Shown here: in pieces, positions 18,162 through 26,719 of the stretch
Position numbering within the stretch: position 1 is the first letter of the stretch
Layout of the letters: every line of letters starts with the position of its first letter
Position numbers and translations under genes: made by a program
The notes under the pieces: generated by a model
Database searches by the model: none
What the model was told of the DNA's origin: nothing
What the model saw: the letters and a program-made list of their open reading frames with translations, nothing else
NCBI RefSeq assembly: GCF_900089755.1
Contig: NZ_FLOC01000018.1
Location: 1-64,000 of the forward strand
DNA length: 64,000 nucleotides
Source: Marinomonas aquimarina
GTDB lineage: Bacteria > Pseudomonadota > Gammaproteobacteria > Pseudomonadales > Marinomonadaceae
Direction of reading: 5' to 3'

Positions 18162-19490
18162 TCAGCGCGTGCCGGAGATGTCAGTGAAAGTCTCGGTCGG
18201 CTGCGGCAGCGTGCCTTGTGCCTGCAACAGGGACGAGATGGCCGCGGCATGCTCCACCTTGGCGAGCAGCGCCGCGCGCTCGGCCTCGGTGGCCTCCTGC
18301 TCGATGCGAAGGCGTGTCGGCATGTCCGTCTCGCCCATCGCGAACGACTTTTGGTAGAAGGTGCGCGTTTGTTGGGCTAGTCGCTGGCGCTCCGAAGCGG
18401 CCTGCATCTGGGTGCTGGTTGCCAGTTCGCGCGATTGGGCAGTTCGAATTTCCGAGAGTAGCCGGGTGCGCTGGGCCGCGAGTGCCGACTCAGCCTCCAG
18501 TGCCTGCGCATTGGCGCTGGACAATTGCTCGGTATGACGGCTACCCGTACCGAAGGGAATGCGCACACCCACCGTGATCGTCTGGTTGTAGCGTTCGCCG
18601 TAGCCGCCCCGATCCCGCGTGGTCGCCAGGGTCAGTTCGGGGTTGGCGTACTTCTGATGGGACACCAGTTCCGCAGAGCGGCGGGCCGCCAGCGCCTTGT
18701 GCTGCAGTTCCAGCAGCGCAGGGTGGTTACCCAACAACGCGCCGGACGGCTGTGCCGATGCCGGTTGAACTCGGACACCTGACTGCTCCGGCTGCGCGGA
18801 ATCGGCCTGCGACGGGATACTCTCGATGCCGGTCAGTGCCAACAACGCCTCGCGCTGCGTGATTTCTTCGGCCTGAGCAATGGCCAGGGCACTACGAGCC
18901 GACGCCAAGGCGCCATCGGCCTGGTTTCTGTCGGCTTGCGCCAGGTCGCCCGCGCGAACCCGGCGAGCCACATCTTGCGCCAACTCGTCCGCGCTGCGGG
19001 TGCGATCCTGCGCCGCCACCAATTCGGCCTGGGCACGCTGCCATGCCCACCATGCCTGGCGAACCTGTCCGGCCGTGCGTAGCTTGGCGGCCAGCATCCG
19101 GCTGGATAGCGCGAGGCTTTCCGCGTCCGCCCAGCGTGCCGACGAGGCGCGCTCACCAGGCATCCAAAGGGGAATAGCCACCCCGACTTCATATTCGCGC
19201 TGTCCGTTGCGGTTGTTGAACCGATCAGTTTTGGTGGAGGCTTCCAGCGCCATCGGACCTGCCACCCAACTGCCGGCCGTCTCTTGGCGTGCTTGGGCGG
19301 CCTGCTGCCAGGCGCCTTCTCCAGCGGCTTCTGGCTGCCGCTGCCAAGCTGACTCCCACAATTGGGCGACCATGTGGCTGTCTGGTCTGGATGGGACGTG
19401 AGGGGCGGCTACTGGCTGGGCTAGCACGGTGCCGGCCCAAAGCGTGGATACCGCCCATATCCATCCCTTGCGTATGTCTTTGCGAAGCAT
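18162..19490 (-). CDS. outer-membrane factor (CzcC/TolC-like)
   Basis: 442 residues with a signal sequence (ending VLAQP) and two outer-membrane-efflux repeats of long helices. Ala/Gln/Glu-rich coiled segments occur around residues 80-210 and 270-420. It is the first gene of the leftward HME-RND operon and should be the trimeric exit duct for the pump at 13304-16450. A cluster of TGAA/TTCA half-sites lies 100-130 bases upstream. Confidence 0.9.
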   Translation of the reverse strand: MLRKDIRKGWIWAVSTLWAGTVLAQPVAAPHVPSRPDSHMVAQLWESAWQRQPEAAGEGAWQQAAQARQETAGSWVAGPMALEASTKTDRFNNRNGQREYEVGVAIPLWMPGERASSARWADAESLALSSRMLAAKLRTAGQVRQAWWAWQRAQAELVAAQDRTRSADELAQDVARRVRAGDLAQADRNQADGALASARSALAIAQAEEITQREALLALTGIESIPSQADSAQPEQSGVRVQPASAQPSGALLGNHPALLELQHKALAARRSAELVSHQKYANPELTLATTRDRGGYGERYNQTITVGVRIPFGTGSRHTEQLSSANAQALEAESALAAQRTRLLSEIRTAQSRELATSTQMQAASERQRLAQQTRTFYQKSFAMGETDMPTRLRIEQEATEAERAALLAKVEHAAAISSLLQAQGTLPQPTETFTDISGTR

Positions 19491-19589
19491 TCAATTCTCC
19501 ATCGGTGTTGCATCAGTACTTACCCCCGGCTGGGTGTTCTCTTTCCGAGCAAGTGCTTGTCGTTGAAAAGCCACTGTTCACTGGCTTAG

Positions 19590-19621
19590 ATATGAACAAT
19601 TGTATATCTATTCATATGAAT
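19590..19621 (-). promoter_or_regulatory. AT-rich palindromes upstream of the HME-RND operon
   Basis: ATATGAA (19590-19596) pairs with TTCATAT (19611-19617), and ATTCATATGAAT (19610-19621) is itself a perfect palindrome. The half-sites match the ArsR-type operators of the region, but the spacing differs from the TGAA-N6-TTCA form. Confidence 0.4.
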
Positions 19622-19736
19622 GGGAAAGAAAACCTTACATCCTTTGAGCACCAATCGCCTTAGAGAGGGCGTCGGGCGCAAGACATCGAGAGGCGAGGTG
19701 GGGCTAATCCACTGCGCAAACAGCTATGCAGACTCC

Positions 19737-19766
19737 TTGAGCATATCCCCCGGGGGGGGATATGAT
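19737..19766 (+). promoter_or_regulatory. NreA/RcnR-type operator inside the nreAB promoter
   Basis: -35 TTGAGC (19737-19742), 18-bp spacer, -10 TATGAT (19761-19766). The spacer holds CATAT, five C, eight G, ATATG. A C/G tract flanked by AT inverted repeats is typical of DUF156 (RcnR/CsoR/FrmR) operators. The predicted transcription start is about at the ATG of the next gene. Confidence 0.7.
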
Positions 19767-19772
19767 TGCTGC

Positions 19773-20030
19773 ATGAAAGAGATGCACAAGCACACCAGCC
19801 ACCCAGATCTCGTGAAACGGCTCAAGCGCGCCGAGGGTCATCTGCGACACGTCATCGGGATGATCGAAGGAGAAGAAACCTGCCTGGACATCGCTCGCCA
19901 GCTCGCTGCGGTGGAGAGCGCCGTCACAGCGGCCAAGCGCGTCCTGATCCATGACCACATCGACCACTGCCTATCTCATGATGAGGACTCCGTTCTAGCC
20001 GAAATGAAGGCGCTAACCAGACTGCTCTGA
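19773..20030 (+). CDS. nreA: DUF156 metal-sensing repressor (NreA/DmeR/RcnR-like)
   Basis: 85-residue all-helical repressor. Residues 5-25 (HKHTSHPDLVKRLKRAEGH) and the core with Cys37, His62 and Cys66 (LIHDHIDHCL) fit the Ni/Co-sensing branch (NreA, DmeR, RcnR) of the CsoR family, with extra N-terminal His ligands. The gene starts within 10 bases of the -10 box, so the transcript may have almost no leader. Nine bases separate it from the transporter gene, which it probably controls. Co(II) rather than Ni(II) sensing cannot be excluded. Confidence 0.88.
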   Translation: MKEMHKHTSHPDLVKRLKRAEGHLRHVIGMIEGEETCLDIARQLAAVESAVTAAKRVLIHDHIDHCLSHDEDSVLAEMKALTRLL

Positions 20031-20039
20031 GGTCTCTCG

Positions 20040-21350
20040 ATGCTCTCCGTCCTAAAGAACCGCACCTACCGCCACCTGTTCACCGCGCAGGTGATCGCAC
20101 TCGTCGGCACAGGCCTGATGACGGTAGCGCTCGGCCTACTTGCCTACGAGCTGGCCGGGGCCGATGCAGGTGCGGTGCTCGGGTCGGCGCTGGCTATCAA
20201 GATGCTGGCCTATGTGGGAGTCGCTCCAGTCGCACAGGCCTTCGCCGACCAGTTCCCGCGACGGTCATTGCTCGTAGCGCTGGACCTGGTACGAGCGGTT
20301 GTCGCGATCTGTTTGCCCTTTGTCACCGAGGTCTGGCAGATCTATCTGCTGATCTTTGTCCTGCAAGCGGCATCCGCCGGCTTCACGCCGACTTTCCAAG
20401 CCACTATCCCGGACATCCTTCCCGATGAAGAGGACTACACGAAGGCGCTGTCGCTGTCCCGGCTGGCCTATGACCTGGAAAGCCTGATTTCCCCGATGCT
20501 GGCTGCTGCGCTGCTGACCGTCATCAGCTTTCACAACCTGTTCGCGGGAACAGTGCTCGGTTTCCTCGTTTCAGCCGCGCTCGTGGTCAGCGTGCGGTTG
20601 CCCACAACTATTCCCGGACCGCGCCGCGGCATTTGGGATCGCACGACCCGCGGCACACGCATCTATCTCGCTACGCCACGCCTGCGGGGCCTGCTGGCGA
20701 TCAGCTTGGCCGTCTCGGCGGCGGGCGCCATGGTGATCGTGAACACGGTGGTTCTCGTGAAGGCGCGCTTTGGCCTAGGCGAGGTCGAAGTGGCGTCGGC
20801 ACTGGCGGCATTCGGAGGCGGTTCGATGGTGGCAGCCTTCGTTCTGCCATCCTTACTGGAAAAGGTGGCCGACCGAACCGCGATGCTCACCGGCGCTACC
20901 GTACTGGTCGTGGGCACGGGGATCGGCGCACTGCTGCCGAGCTATGCATTGTTGCTGCCGCTGTGGTTGATCATCGGCTTTGGCTACAGCGTGGCGCAAA
21001 CGCCATCCGGCCGTCTTCTGCGCCGCTCGGCCCATGCCGAGGACCGTCCTGCGATCTTCGCGGCACACTTCGCGCTGTCGCACGCCTGTTGGCTCATCTG
21101 CTACCCACTTGCCGGCCGCTTCGGCGCGGTCATGGGCTTGCCATCGACCTTCATTGTCATGTCCCTGGTCGGCTTGGCCGGCGTGGCGCTGACGCTCTGG
21201 CTGTGGCCGGCCAGCGACCCTTCTGACGTGGCGCATGACCACCCCAGCTTGCCGCCGGATCACCCTCATTTACGCACACACGCAGACCAAGGCAGGCACC
21301 ATCACCAGCTGATTCTGGATGACCTGCACCGTATCTGGCCGAAAGGATAG
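20040..21350 (+). CDS. nreB: MFS nickel efflux transporter with His-rich tail (NreB-like)
   Basis: 436-residue major facilitator protein with about twelve hydrophobic segments. The N terminus (NRTYRHLFTAQVIALVGTGL) and the region FTPTFQATIPDILPDEEDYT are typical of NreB. The C-terminal 45 residues are His-rich (HDHPSLPPDHPHLRTH and GRHHHQL), the usual Ni-binding tail of NreB/NrsD proteins. It follows nreA with a 9-base gap and should be induced by nickel or cobalt. Confidence 0.9.
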   Translation: MLSVLKNRTYRHLFTAQVIALVGTGLMTVALGLLAYELAGADAGAVLGSALAIKMLAYVGVAPVAQAFADQFPRRSLLVALDLVRAVVAICLPFVTEVWQIYLLIFVLQAASAGFTPTFQATIPDILPDEEDYTKALSLSRLAYDLESLISPMLAAALLTVISFHNLFAGTVLGFLVSAALVVSVRLPTTIPGPRRGIWDRTTRGTRIYLATPRLRGLLAISLAVSAAGAMVIVNTVVLVKARFGLGEVEVASALAAFGGGSMVAAFVLPSLLEKVADRTAMLTGATVLVVGTGIGALLPSYALLLPLWLIIGFGYSVAQTPSGRLLRRSAHAEDRPAIFAAHFALSHACWLICYPLAGRFGAVMGLPSTFIVMSLVGLAGVALTLWLWPASDPSDVAHDHPSLPPDHPHLRTHADQGRHHHQLILDDLHRIWPKG

Positions 21351-21422
21351 GCACATTTTCTCGTTGCGGCATCACAACGCATGGCTTCGGAGGCTGAGAA
21401 GGGTGAGCGAAAATATATCACA

Positions 21423-21447
21423 TGAACACATATTTATGTGTTATATT
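21423..21447 (+). promoter_or_regulatory. ArsR-type operator-promoter of the CDF gene
   Basis: TGAACACATATTTA (21423-21436) within AACACATA-TT-TATGTGTT (21425-21442, perfect 8-bp arms). It is followed by TTATATTT, a likely -10. The order operator, TGTG, AT-rich -10 is shared with the sites at 23063 and 33181. Confidence 0.7.
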
Positions 21448-21483
21448 TCGCCATAGTCAAACACTCAACCAGCAGAGGCGCCC

Positions 21484-22506
21484 ATGTCCCAATCCAATGC
21501 ACATGACCATGGTCACGACCATGATCACGACCACACCCCCACAGTGACGAGCGCCAACGAGCGCAAGGTTCTGGTTTCCTTCTTCCTGATCTTCGGCTTC
21601 ATGCTCGTGGAAGCTGTCGGCGGCGTGCTGTCGGGCTCGCTAGCCCTACTTGCCGATGCTGGCCACATGCTGACCGACGCCGTGGCACTTGCCCTGGCTT
21701 ACGCTGCCTTCCGATTCGGTCGCCGCGCAGCCGACAGCAAACGCACATTCGGTTACCTGCGCTTCGAGGTCATCGCCGGCTTCCTGAACGCCGTGACCCT
21801 GTTCGCGATCGTCGCATGGATCGCCTACGAGGCGTGGGAGCGGCTGCAGGCGCCGCCCGTCATCCTCGCCGGCCCGATGATGATCGTCGCCGTGCTCGGC
21901 TTACTGATCAACGTCCTCGTGCTGTGGATCATGACCCGCGGCGAAACCGATCACGTCAATGTGAAAGGTGCCATCCTCCACGTGATGGGTGACCTGCTCG
22001 GCTCTGTCGGCGCCATCGTTGCAGCGATCGTCATCTACTTCACCGGCTGGACTCCGATCGACCCCATCCTGTCGGTTCTAGTAGCGGCGTTGATTCTGCG
22101 CAGCGCCTGGAAGCTCCTGGCCAAGTCGATCCATATCCTGTTGGAGGGTGCGCCAGAGGACGCTTCGCCGGAAAAGGTGGAACAAGGCCTGATGAGCACT
22201 GTGCCCGGCCTGGCGGCTGTCAGCCATGTTCACGTGTGGCAACTCACTTCCGGTCGCACGATGGCCACGCTACACGTTCGACCCAACGTGGACGAGGAGG
22301 CGCGAGCTGTGGTCAAGCGCGTCGAGGCGGTGCTGCGAGAGCAGTTCAGCATCGAACACGCCACAGTCGGAATCGACTGGAACTCGGAGGCTGACGAGAA
22401 CATCTGCAGCCTGCAACCCACGACAGGCCGTCAGGACCACAGCGGCCACGACCACAGTGAGCACAATCATGACCATGACCACTCCGCTCCCGGTCACAAG
22501 CATTGA
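21484..22506 (+). CDS. cation diffusion facilitator (CzcD/ZitB-like)
   Basis: 340-residue CDF exporter of Zn(II), Co(II) or Cd(II) from the cytoplasm in exchange for protons. Both ends are His-rich (HDHGHDHDHDH near residue 7 and HDHSEHNHDHDH at the end). Six membrane helices are expected. The transport-site pairs are His61/Asp65 in GHMLTD and His166/Asp170 in HVMGD. A cytoplasmic dimer domain follows. It is preceded by an ArsR-type operator and followed 43 bases later by an ArsR gene, so a metal-induced two-gene operon is likely. Confidence 0.93.
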   Translation: MSQSNAHDHGHDHDHDHTPTVTSANERKVLVSFFLIFGFMLVEAVGGVLSGSLALLADAGHMLTDAVALALAYAAFRFGRRAADSKRTFGYLRFEVIAGFLNAVTLFAIVAWIAYEAWERLQAPPVILAGPMMIVAVLGLLINVLVLWIMTRGETDHVNVKGAILHVMGDLLGSVGAIVAAIVIYFTGWTPIDPILSVLVAALILRSAWKLLAKSIHILLEGAPEDASPEKVEQGLMSTVPGLAAVSHVHVWQLTSGRTMATLHVRPNVDEEARAVVKRVEAVLREQFSIEHATVGIDWNSEADENICSLQPTTGRQDHSGHDHSEHNHDHDHSAPGHKH

Positions 22507-22549
22507 GGCCGTGCTAGACGGTTCGCAGTTCACTTGAGGGTTTGAATCC

Positions 22550-22927
22550 ATGACATCCCGCAAAACCACCAGCGCCGCTATTGTGCAATGTTCGACCTCT
22601 AACCACGGCACGACCACTGATGTCCTCGCACTATCGCAAAGTGACGTCGCTGTTCTGGCAGAGACCTTCCGCCTGCTGGGCGACCAATCGCGATTGAAAA
22701 TCCTGTTGCAGTGCATGCGCGGATCGGTCGCAGTGGGCGACATTGCTGGCTCGCTAGACCTGTCGCAGTCCTTGGTCAGCCATCACCTGCGCCTGTTGCG
22801 CGGCGCGCGCCTCGTGCGCGGCGAGCGCCAAGCCAAGCACATCTTCTACGGCATTGCCGACCAGCACGTCAGCCAGGTACTCCAGGACATGGCGGTTCAC
22901 ATTTCGGAGGACAGACACGACGATTGA
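22550..22927 (+). CDS. ArsR/SmtB-family zinc-site repressor (paralogue 2)
   Basis: 125 residues, winged helix-turn-helix with LSQSLVSHHLRLLRGARLV. The alpha-5 site Asp104-x-His106-x10-His117-x2-Glu120 is complete and even numbered as in SmtB. No arsenic CVC motif. It closes the CDF operon and is followed by a terminator. Highly similar to the ArsR at 10853-11209; the two could bind the same operators or form heterodimers. Predicted to release DNA on Zn(II), Co(II) or Cd(II). Confidence 0.93.
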   Translation: MTSRKTTSAAIVQCSTSNHGTTTDVLALSQSDVAVLAETFRLLGDQSRLKILLQCMRGSVAVGDIAGSLDLSQSLVSHHLRLLRGARLVRGERQAKHIFYGIADQHVSQVLQDMAVHISEDRHDD

Positions 22928-22949
22928 CTGAACATGTGAGTGCGCGCCG

Positions 22950-22979
22950 GCCTACGCCTTCAAGGGGTAGGCTTTTTTT
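22950..22979 (+). terminator. terminator of the CDF-arsR operon
   Basis: GCCTAC (22950-22955) pairs with GTAGGC (22967-22972), with extra CCTT/AAGG pairing inside, followed by seven T. Confidence 0.85.
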
Positions 22980-23061
22980 GGCTATTAATCTAGAGAGACA
23001 CCGGCGCGCCTTGCTGAATGCCTAGAAGACCCCAAGCAAAAAGCACTCTAAAAATAAACAC

Positions 23062-23089
23062 TTGAACATATCTTCATGTGTGTTATTAT
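23062..23089 (+). promoter_or_regulatory. ArsR-type operator-promoter of the DUF4148 gene
   Basis: TGAACATATCTTCA at 23063-23076 overlaps a -35-like TTGAAC; TATTAT at 23084-23089 is a -10 with a 16-bp spacer. TTCATGTGTG then TTATTATTT closely matches the site before the MFS gene (33191-33208). Confidence 0.7.
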
Positions 23090-23156
23090 TTGTCTACGGG
23101 GTATCCGAAAGGCGTAAGGACCACGCCATTATTTTTAACGTCAAGGAGTATTGACC

Positions 23157-23726
23157 ATGTCCAAGAAAATTCGCTTTGCTGTTCTGCTTTCCGCACTTTT
23201 TGCTGCTGGAGTAAACGCTCAACCGTTCGCCGCAGATATGACACGGCAACAGGTCCAGGAGGATCTGGCTGCTTGGAGGCAATCTGGGTTGGAAGCGTTG
23301 TCTCGCGGCGAAAGCGGCCCGGATACGTTCAGCCCTCAATACCAGGCTGCCTTTCAGCGCTACTTGCAATTGACCCAAGGTGATATGTATCAGGCGCCCT
23401 CAGCAGGAAAGACTCGTGCTGAAGTGATGGCTGATTTGGAACTGTGGAAAATCTCCGGCATGCACGCGTTCACCTCGCGCGGAATCACCACCGCTTCGCA
23501 CACCCAAGCCTACCAACAAGCCTACGAGAGCTATCTCCAGCTCAAGCTGGGTGCGGCTTACAAGGCTCCGGTGGCATTGACTCGTGCTCAAGTAAAGAGT
23601 GATTTGGCAGATTGGCAGGTTGCGGGAATGGCTGGATTCTGGGCTGGTGAGCAGACGCCTGATACCTATAGTGATGCCTACCGCACCGCATTTGAAACCT
23701 ACCAGATGCTGCGCAACAAAAAATGA
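23157..23726 (+). CDS. secreted protein of three DUF4148 repeats
   Basis: 189 residues with a signal peptide (SKKIRFAVLLSALFAAGVNA) and three tandem repeats of about 50 residues. Each opens with TRxxVxxDLxxW, then GMxxF or GLEAL, and ends with Y.SYLQL/YxAP-like segments. DUF4148 is common in Burkholderiales periplasmic proteins of unknown function. AAGGAG lies 8 bases before the ATG at 23157, so this start is preferred to the TTG at 23151. The ArsR-type operator upstream and the location between two metal exporters point to a metal-stress role; the repeats might be successive metal or partner binding units. Terminator not seen. Confidence 0.82.
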   Translation: MSKKIRFAVLLSALFAAGVNAQPFAADMTRQQVQEDLAAWRQSGLEALSRGESGPDTFSPQYQAAFQRYLQLTQGDMYQAPSAGKTRAEVMADLELWKISGMHAFTSRGITTASHTQAYQQAYESYLQLKLGAAYKAPVALTRAQVKSDLADWQVAGMAGFWAGEQTPDTYSDAYRTAFETYQMLRNKK

Positions 23727-23803
23727 CTTAATGGCAGCTGCATAAAGCAGCGGTCGGATGGTTCAGCCAGAAAGAGATTCTTTCTTTTTTTTGAATAAAC
23801 ATA

Positions 23804-23825
23804 CAAACAAGTGTTCATTTGTTTG
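23804..23825 (+). promoter_or_regulatory. inverted repeat before the P-type ATPase
   Basis: CAAACAA, eight bases (GTGTTCAT), TTGTTTG. The GTTCAT half-site resembles the ArsR-type operators. It is 68 bp upstream of the ATPase start. Confidence 0.45.
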
Positions 23826-23892
23826 CATAACATTCCGATCGCTGATTTGTGCGTCCTGCCACGGCGATTACTCAGAGAACCAGGAGATTGAT

Positions 23893-26608
23893 ATGTCTTT
23901 GGAAACATTGGACGGCACAGGAGCGCAGGACGAACAACTGGGCTTTCGGGTCGAAGGTATGGATTGCGCCAGTTGCGTCGGCAAGATTGAAACAGCGCTT
24001 GGTCGAATTGATGGCGTATCAAATGTACAGGTTAATTTTACAAATGAGACGCTGACGTTGACGCGCAGCACAAGTAGCCGAAATACTGCACGCGACATTG
24101 CCAAGAAAATCCGGTCCCTGGGCTTCGACGTGCAGGCACTGCCCGCGTCCGAAATGTCCGCAGCACCTGCACCGTGCCATGCGGCCCACGCGCATGACCA
24201 CGCCGGCTGCGGCGGCCACCATGACCATGGGCATGCCCACGACCACGGGCACGATCATTCGCACGGCAAAGCGTGCGGTGATGACCATGGGCATGGCCAT
24301 GCTCACGGCCATGCCCATGCCCATGACCACGGTCACGATCACGGGGCCTGCAGCGGGCATGACCATGCGCCGGCCTCTGCCTCCCGTGGAGCACCCAGCA
24401 CGCCCCCCCAACGTGTCCATGCGCGTCGAGGGCATGGACTGCGCCAGTTGCGTCGGCAAGATCGAAACGGCGCTCGCTCGCATGGATGGCGTGTCCGATG
24501 CCCGCATAAACTTCACCGCAGAAACGCTGGAATTGACGCTCGCGTCTGGCGGCCCCACGCAGCTCGGCCACATCGAGAAGACCATCAAGAGCCTGGGCTT
24601 CGGCGTCTCCGACGTGCGCCGCCATGATGGCTCAGCACCCGCGGCCCCAGCAGCAGCATCGACGGCGCGCCATCAGCGCTGGTGGCAGACGAAGAAAGGC
24701 AAGCACGTGCTGGGCCTGGGCGGCCTGATGGGCTCGGCCTACGCGATCGCGCAGTTCGTTCCTGGCTACGCTGAATGGATCTTCGCCGCTGCGGTGATCG
24801 CGGGCGTGCTGCCGTTCGCTCGCAAAGCCTTCGCGCTGGCTGTGTCAGGCTCGCCGTTCTCTATCGAAACGCTGATGGTCGTCGCCTCGCTGGGCGCGCT
24901 CGTGATAGGCGAGGCCGAGGAAGCTGCTGCCGTGGTGTTCCTGTTCGCGATCGGCGAGCTGCTGGAAAGCGTGGCCGCCGGCCGCGCGCGCGCCGGCATC
25001 AAGGCGCTGGCCTCCCTGGTGCCTAAGACGGCGGTACTGCTCGATGCCGCGGGCGGGCAGCGCGAAGTGCCCGCCGCTTCCCTGCGCGTGAGCGACCGCG
25101 TGCTGGTGCGCCCTGGTGACCGGGTGCCTGCGGACGGCAAGATCCTCCGCGGTGAAAGCAGCCTGGACGAGTCGCCTATCACCGGCGAGTCCGTACCGCG
25201 TCAAAAGGCTATCGGTGCCGACGTGTTCGCCGGCTCCATCAACGTCGATGGCGTGCTCGAAGTACAAGTCGAGAAGACGGCATCGGACAACACCATTTCT
25301 CGCATCATCCAACTGGTGGAGCAGGCGCAGTCCTCCAAGGCGCCCACGGCTCGCTTCATCGAAAAGTTCAGCCGCTACTACACCCCTGCCGTCATGGCCA
25401 TCGCGGCGTTGATCGTGGTGGTTCCGCCACTTGCCATGGGTGGCGACTGGGGTACCTGGCTGTACCGCGGCCTCGCACTGCTGTTGATTGCCTGCCCATG
25501 TGCGCTGGTGCTCTCCACACCGGCGGCCATCGCCTCGGGCCTTGCGGTGGCCACGCGACGGGGCCTGCTGATCAAGGGTGGCAACGCGTTGGAAACCATC
25601 GGCCGCGTGCGCGCCATTGCCTTCGACAAGACTGGCACGCTGACCGAGGGCAAGCCGCGCATCACCGAGGTCCTGCCCTTCGGGCTGTTCAAGCATCAAC
25701 AGGTCCTTGCGCTTGCCGCCGCTGTCGAGTCCGGCTCAAACCATCCCTTGGCGAAGGCCATTGTCGCCCATGCCAAGAGCCTGGACGTGGCGATTCCCCA
25801 GGCCACGGGCGCATCGGCCATTGCCGGCAAGGCGGTGCGCGCCACCGTGAACGGCAGTGCGCTCGCTGTCGGATCGCCCGCCCATGCGGAACAGACGGCC
25901 ACGCTGACAGCCGCGCACCGCAGGGAAATCGACAAGCTGGAGGATGGCGGCAAGACCGTGGTGGTCCTGTTCGACGAAGCCAGCAAGAACGTTCTGGGCC
26001 TGCTGGCCCTGCGCGACGAGCCCCGCCGCGACGCGCGCGAAGGCGTGGCCCAGCTCAACGCCATGGGCGTGCGCTCGGTCATGCTGACCGGCGACAACCG
26101 CCGCACCGCGCAGGCGATCGCCGGCAAGCTGGGCATCGAGTGGGAGGCCGAGCTGCTGCCGCAGGACAAGCTGCGCTTGGTCAACGAGATGAAGCGTGAT
26201 GCCAAGGTGGCGATGGTCGGCGACGGCATCAACGACGCGCCGGCCCTGGCGACCGCCGACGTGGGTATCGCCATGGGCGGCGGCACGGACGTGGCGCTGG
26301 AAACCGCCGATGCCGCGCTGCTCAAGAGCCGCGTCACGGACGTGGCCCACCTGGTGGCCCTGTCGCGGGCGACGATGGCCAACATTCACCAAAACGTCGT
26401 ATTCGCCATTGGCCTCAAGGGCTTGTTCCTGGTCACCACCGTGTTGGGTATCACCGGCTTGTGGGTTGCCGTGCTGGCCGACACCGGCGCCACGGCCCTG
26501 GTCACGCTGAACGCACTGCGCCTGCTGCGCTTCAAGGGCGCGCCGGAGGCCAACCACGGCGACGACGCCGGGCGTCCCACCACCTTGTCCGTGCCGTCTG
26601 CCCGCTGA
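23893..26608 (+). CDS. Cd/Zn/Pb P1B-type ATPase with two HMA domains, frame interrupted at a C7 run
   Basis: Two overlapping frames make one protein of about 904 residues if one C of the run at 24403-24409 is skipped. The first frame (start 23893, CAGGAG upstream) gives HMA domain 1 (GMDCASC, Cys25 and Cys28) and a long His-rich linker (repeated HDHGHAH-type runs). The second gives HMA domain 2 (GMDCASCVGK), membrane helices, CPC near residues 534-536, phosphorylated DKTGT (Asp near 578) and GDGIND. Motifs fit the CadA/ZntA branch that exports Cd(II), Zn(II) or Pb(II). Without frameshifting, translation stops at about 24627 after a chaperone-like HMA/His-rich product. The ATG at 24098 is not a credible start for the pump. 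Confidence 0.85.
24403..24409 (+). other. C7 homopolymer, frameshift point
   Basis: Reads ACG CCC CCC CAA in the first frame. A +1 shift gives AAC GTG TCC ATG and continues into HMA domain 2. It is the only place where the two frames join without loss of domain sequence. Confidence 0.8.
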
Positions 26609-26622
26609 GGCAACAAGAGGGC

Positions 26623-26653
26623 TTGACCTTGCCGTCGTTGTAACGCCTAGCCT
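26623..26653 (+). promoter_or_regulatory. MerR-type promoter of the MexEF-OprN-like operon
   Basis: TTGACC (26623-26628), 19-bp spacer, TAGCCT (26648-26653). The spacer contains CGTT-GT-AACG. The box lies just after the ATPase stop and 66 bp before the adaptor gene. The MerR gene at 32774 is the likely regulator. Confidence 0.65.
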
Positions 26654-26719
26654 CCACACAAATGTCTGCAGAGCGCTTCGGAAGGGCCGGAGTCCTGCAT
26701 CCAAGAAAGGGTCACTTCC

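Noticed and set aside
24098-24420. ATG at 24098 as start of the P-type ATPase
   Set aside because: Translation from it crosses the His-rich region in the wrong frame (Met/Thr/Pro-rich nonsense). The other frame encodes a clean HMA domain and His-rich linker up to the C7 run.
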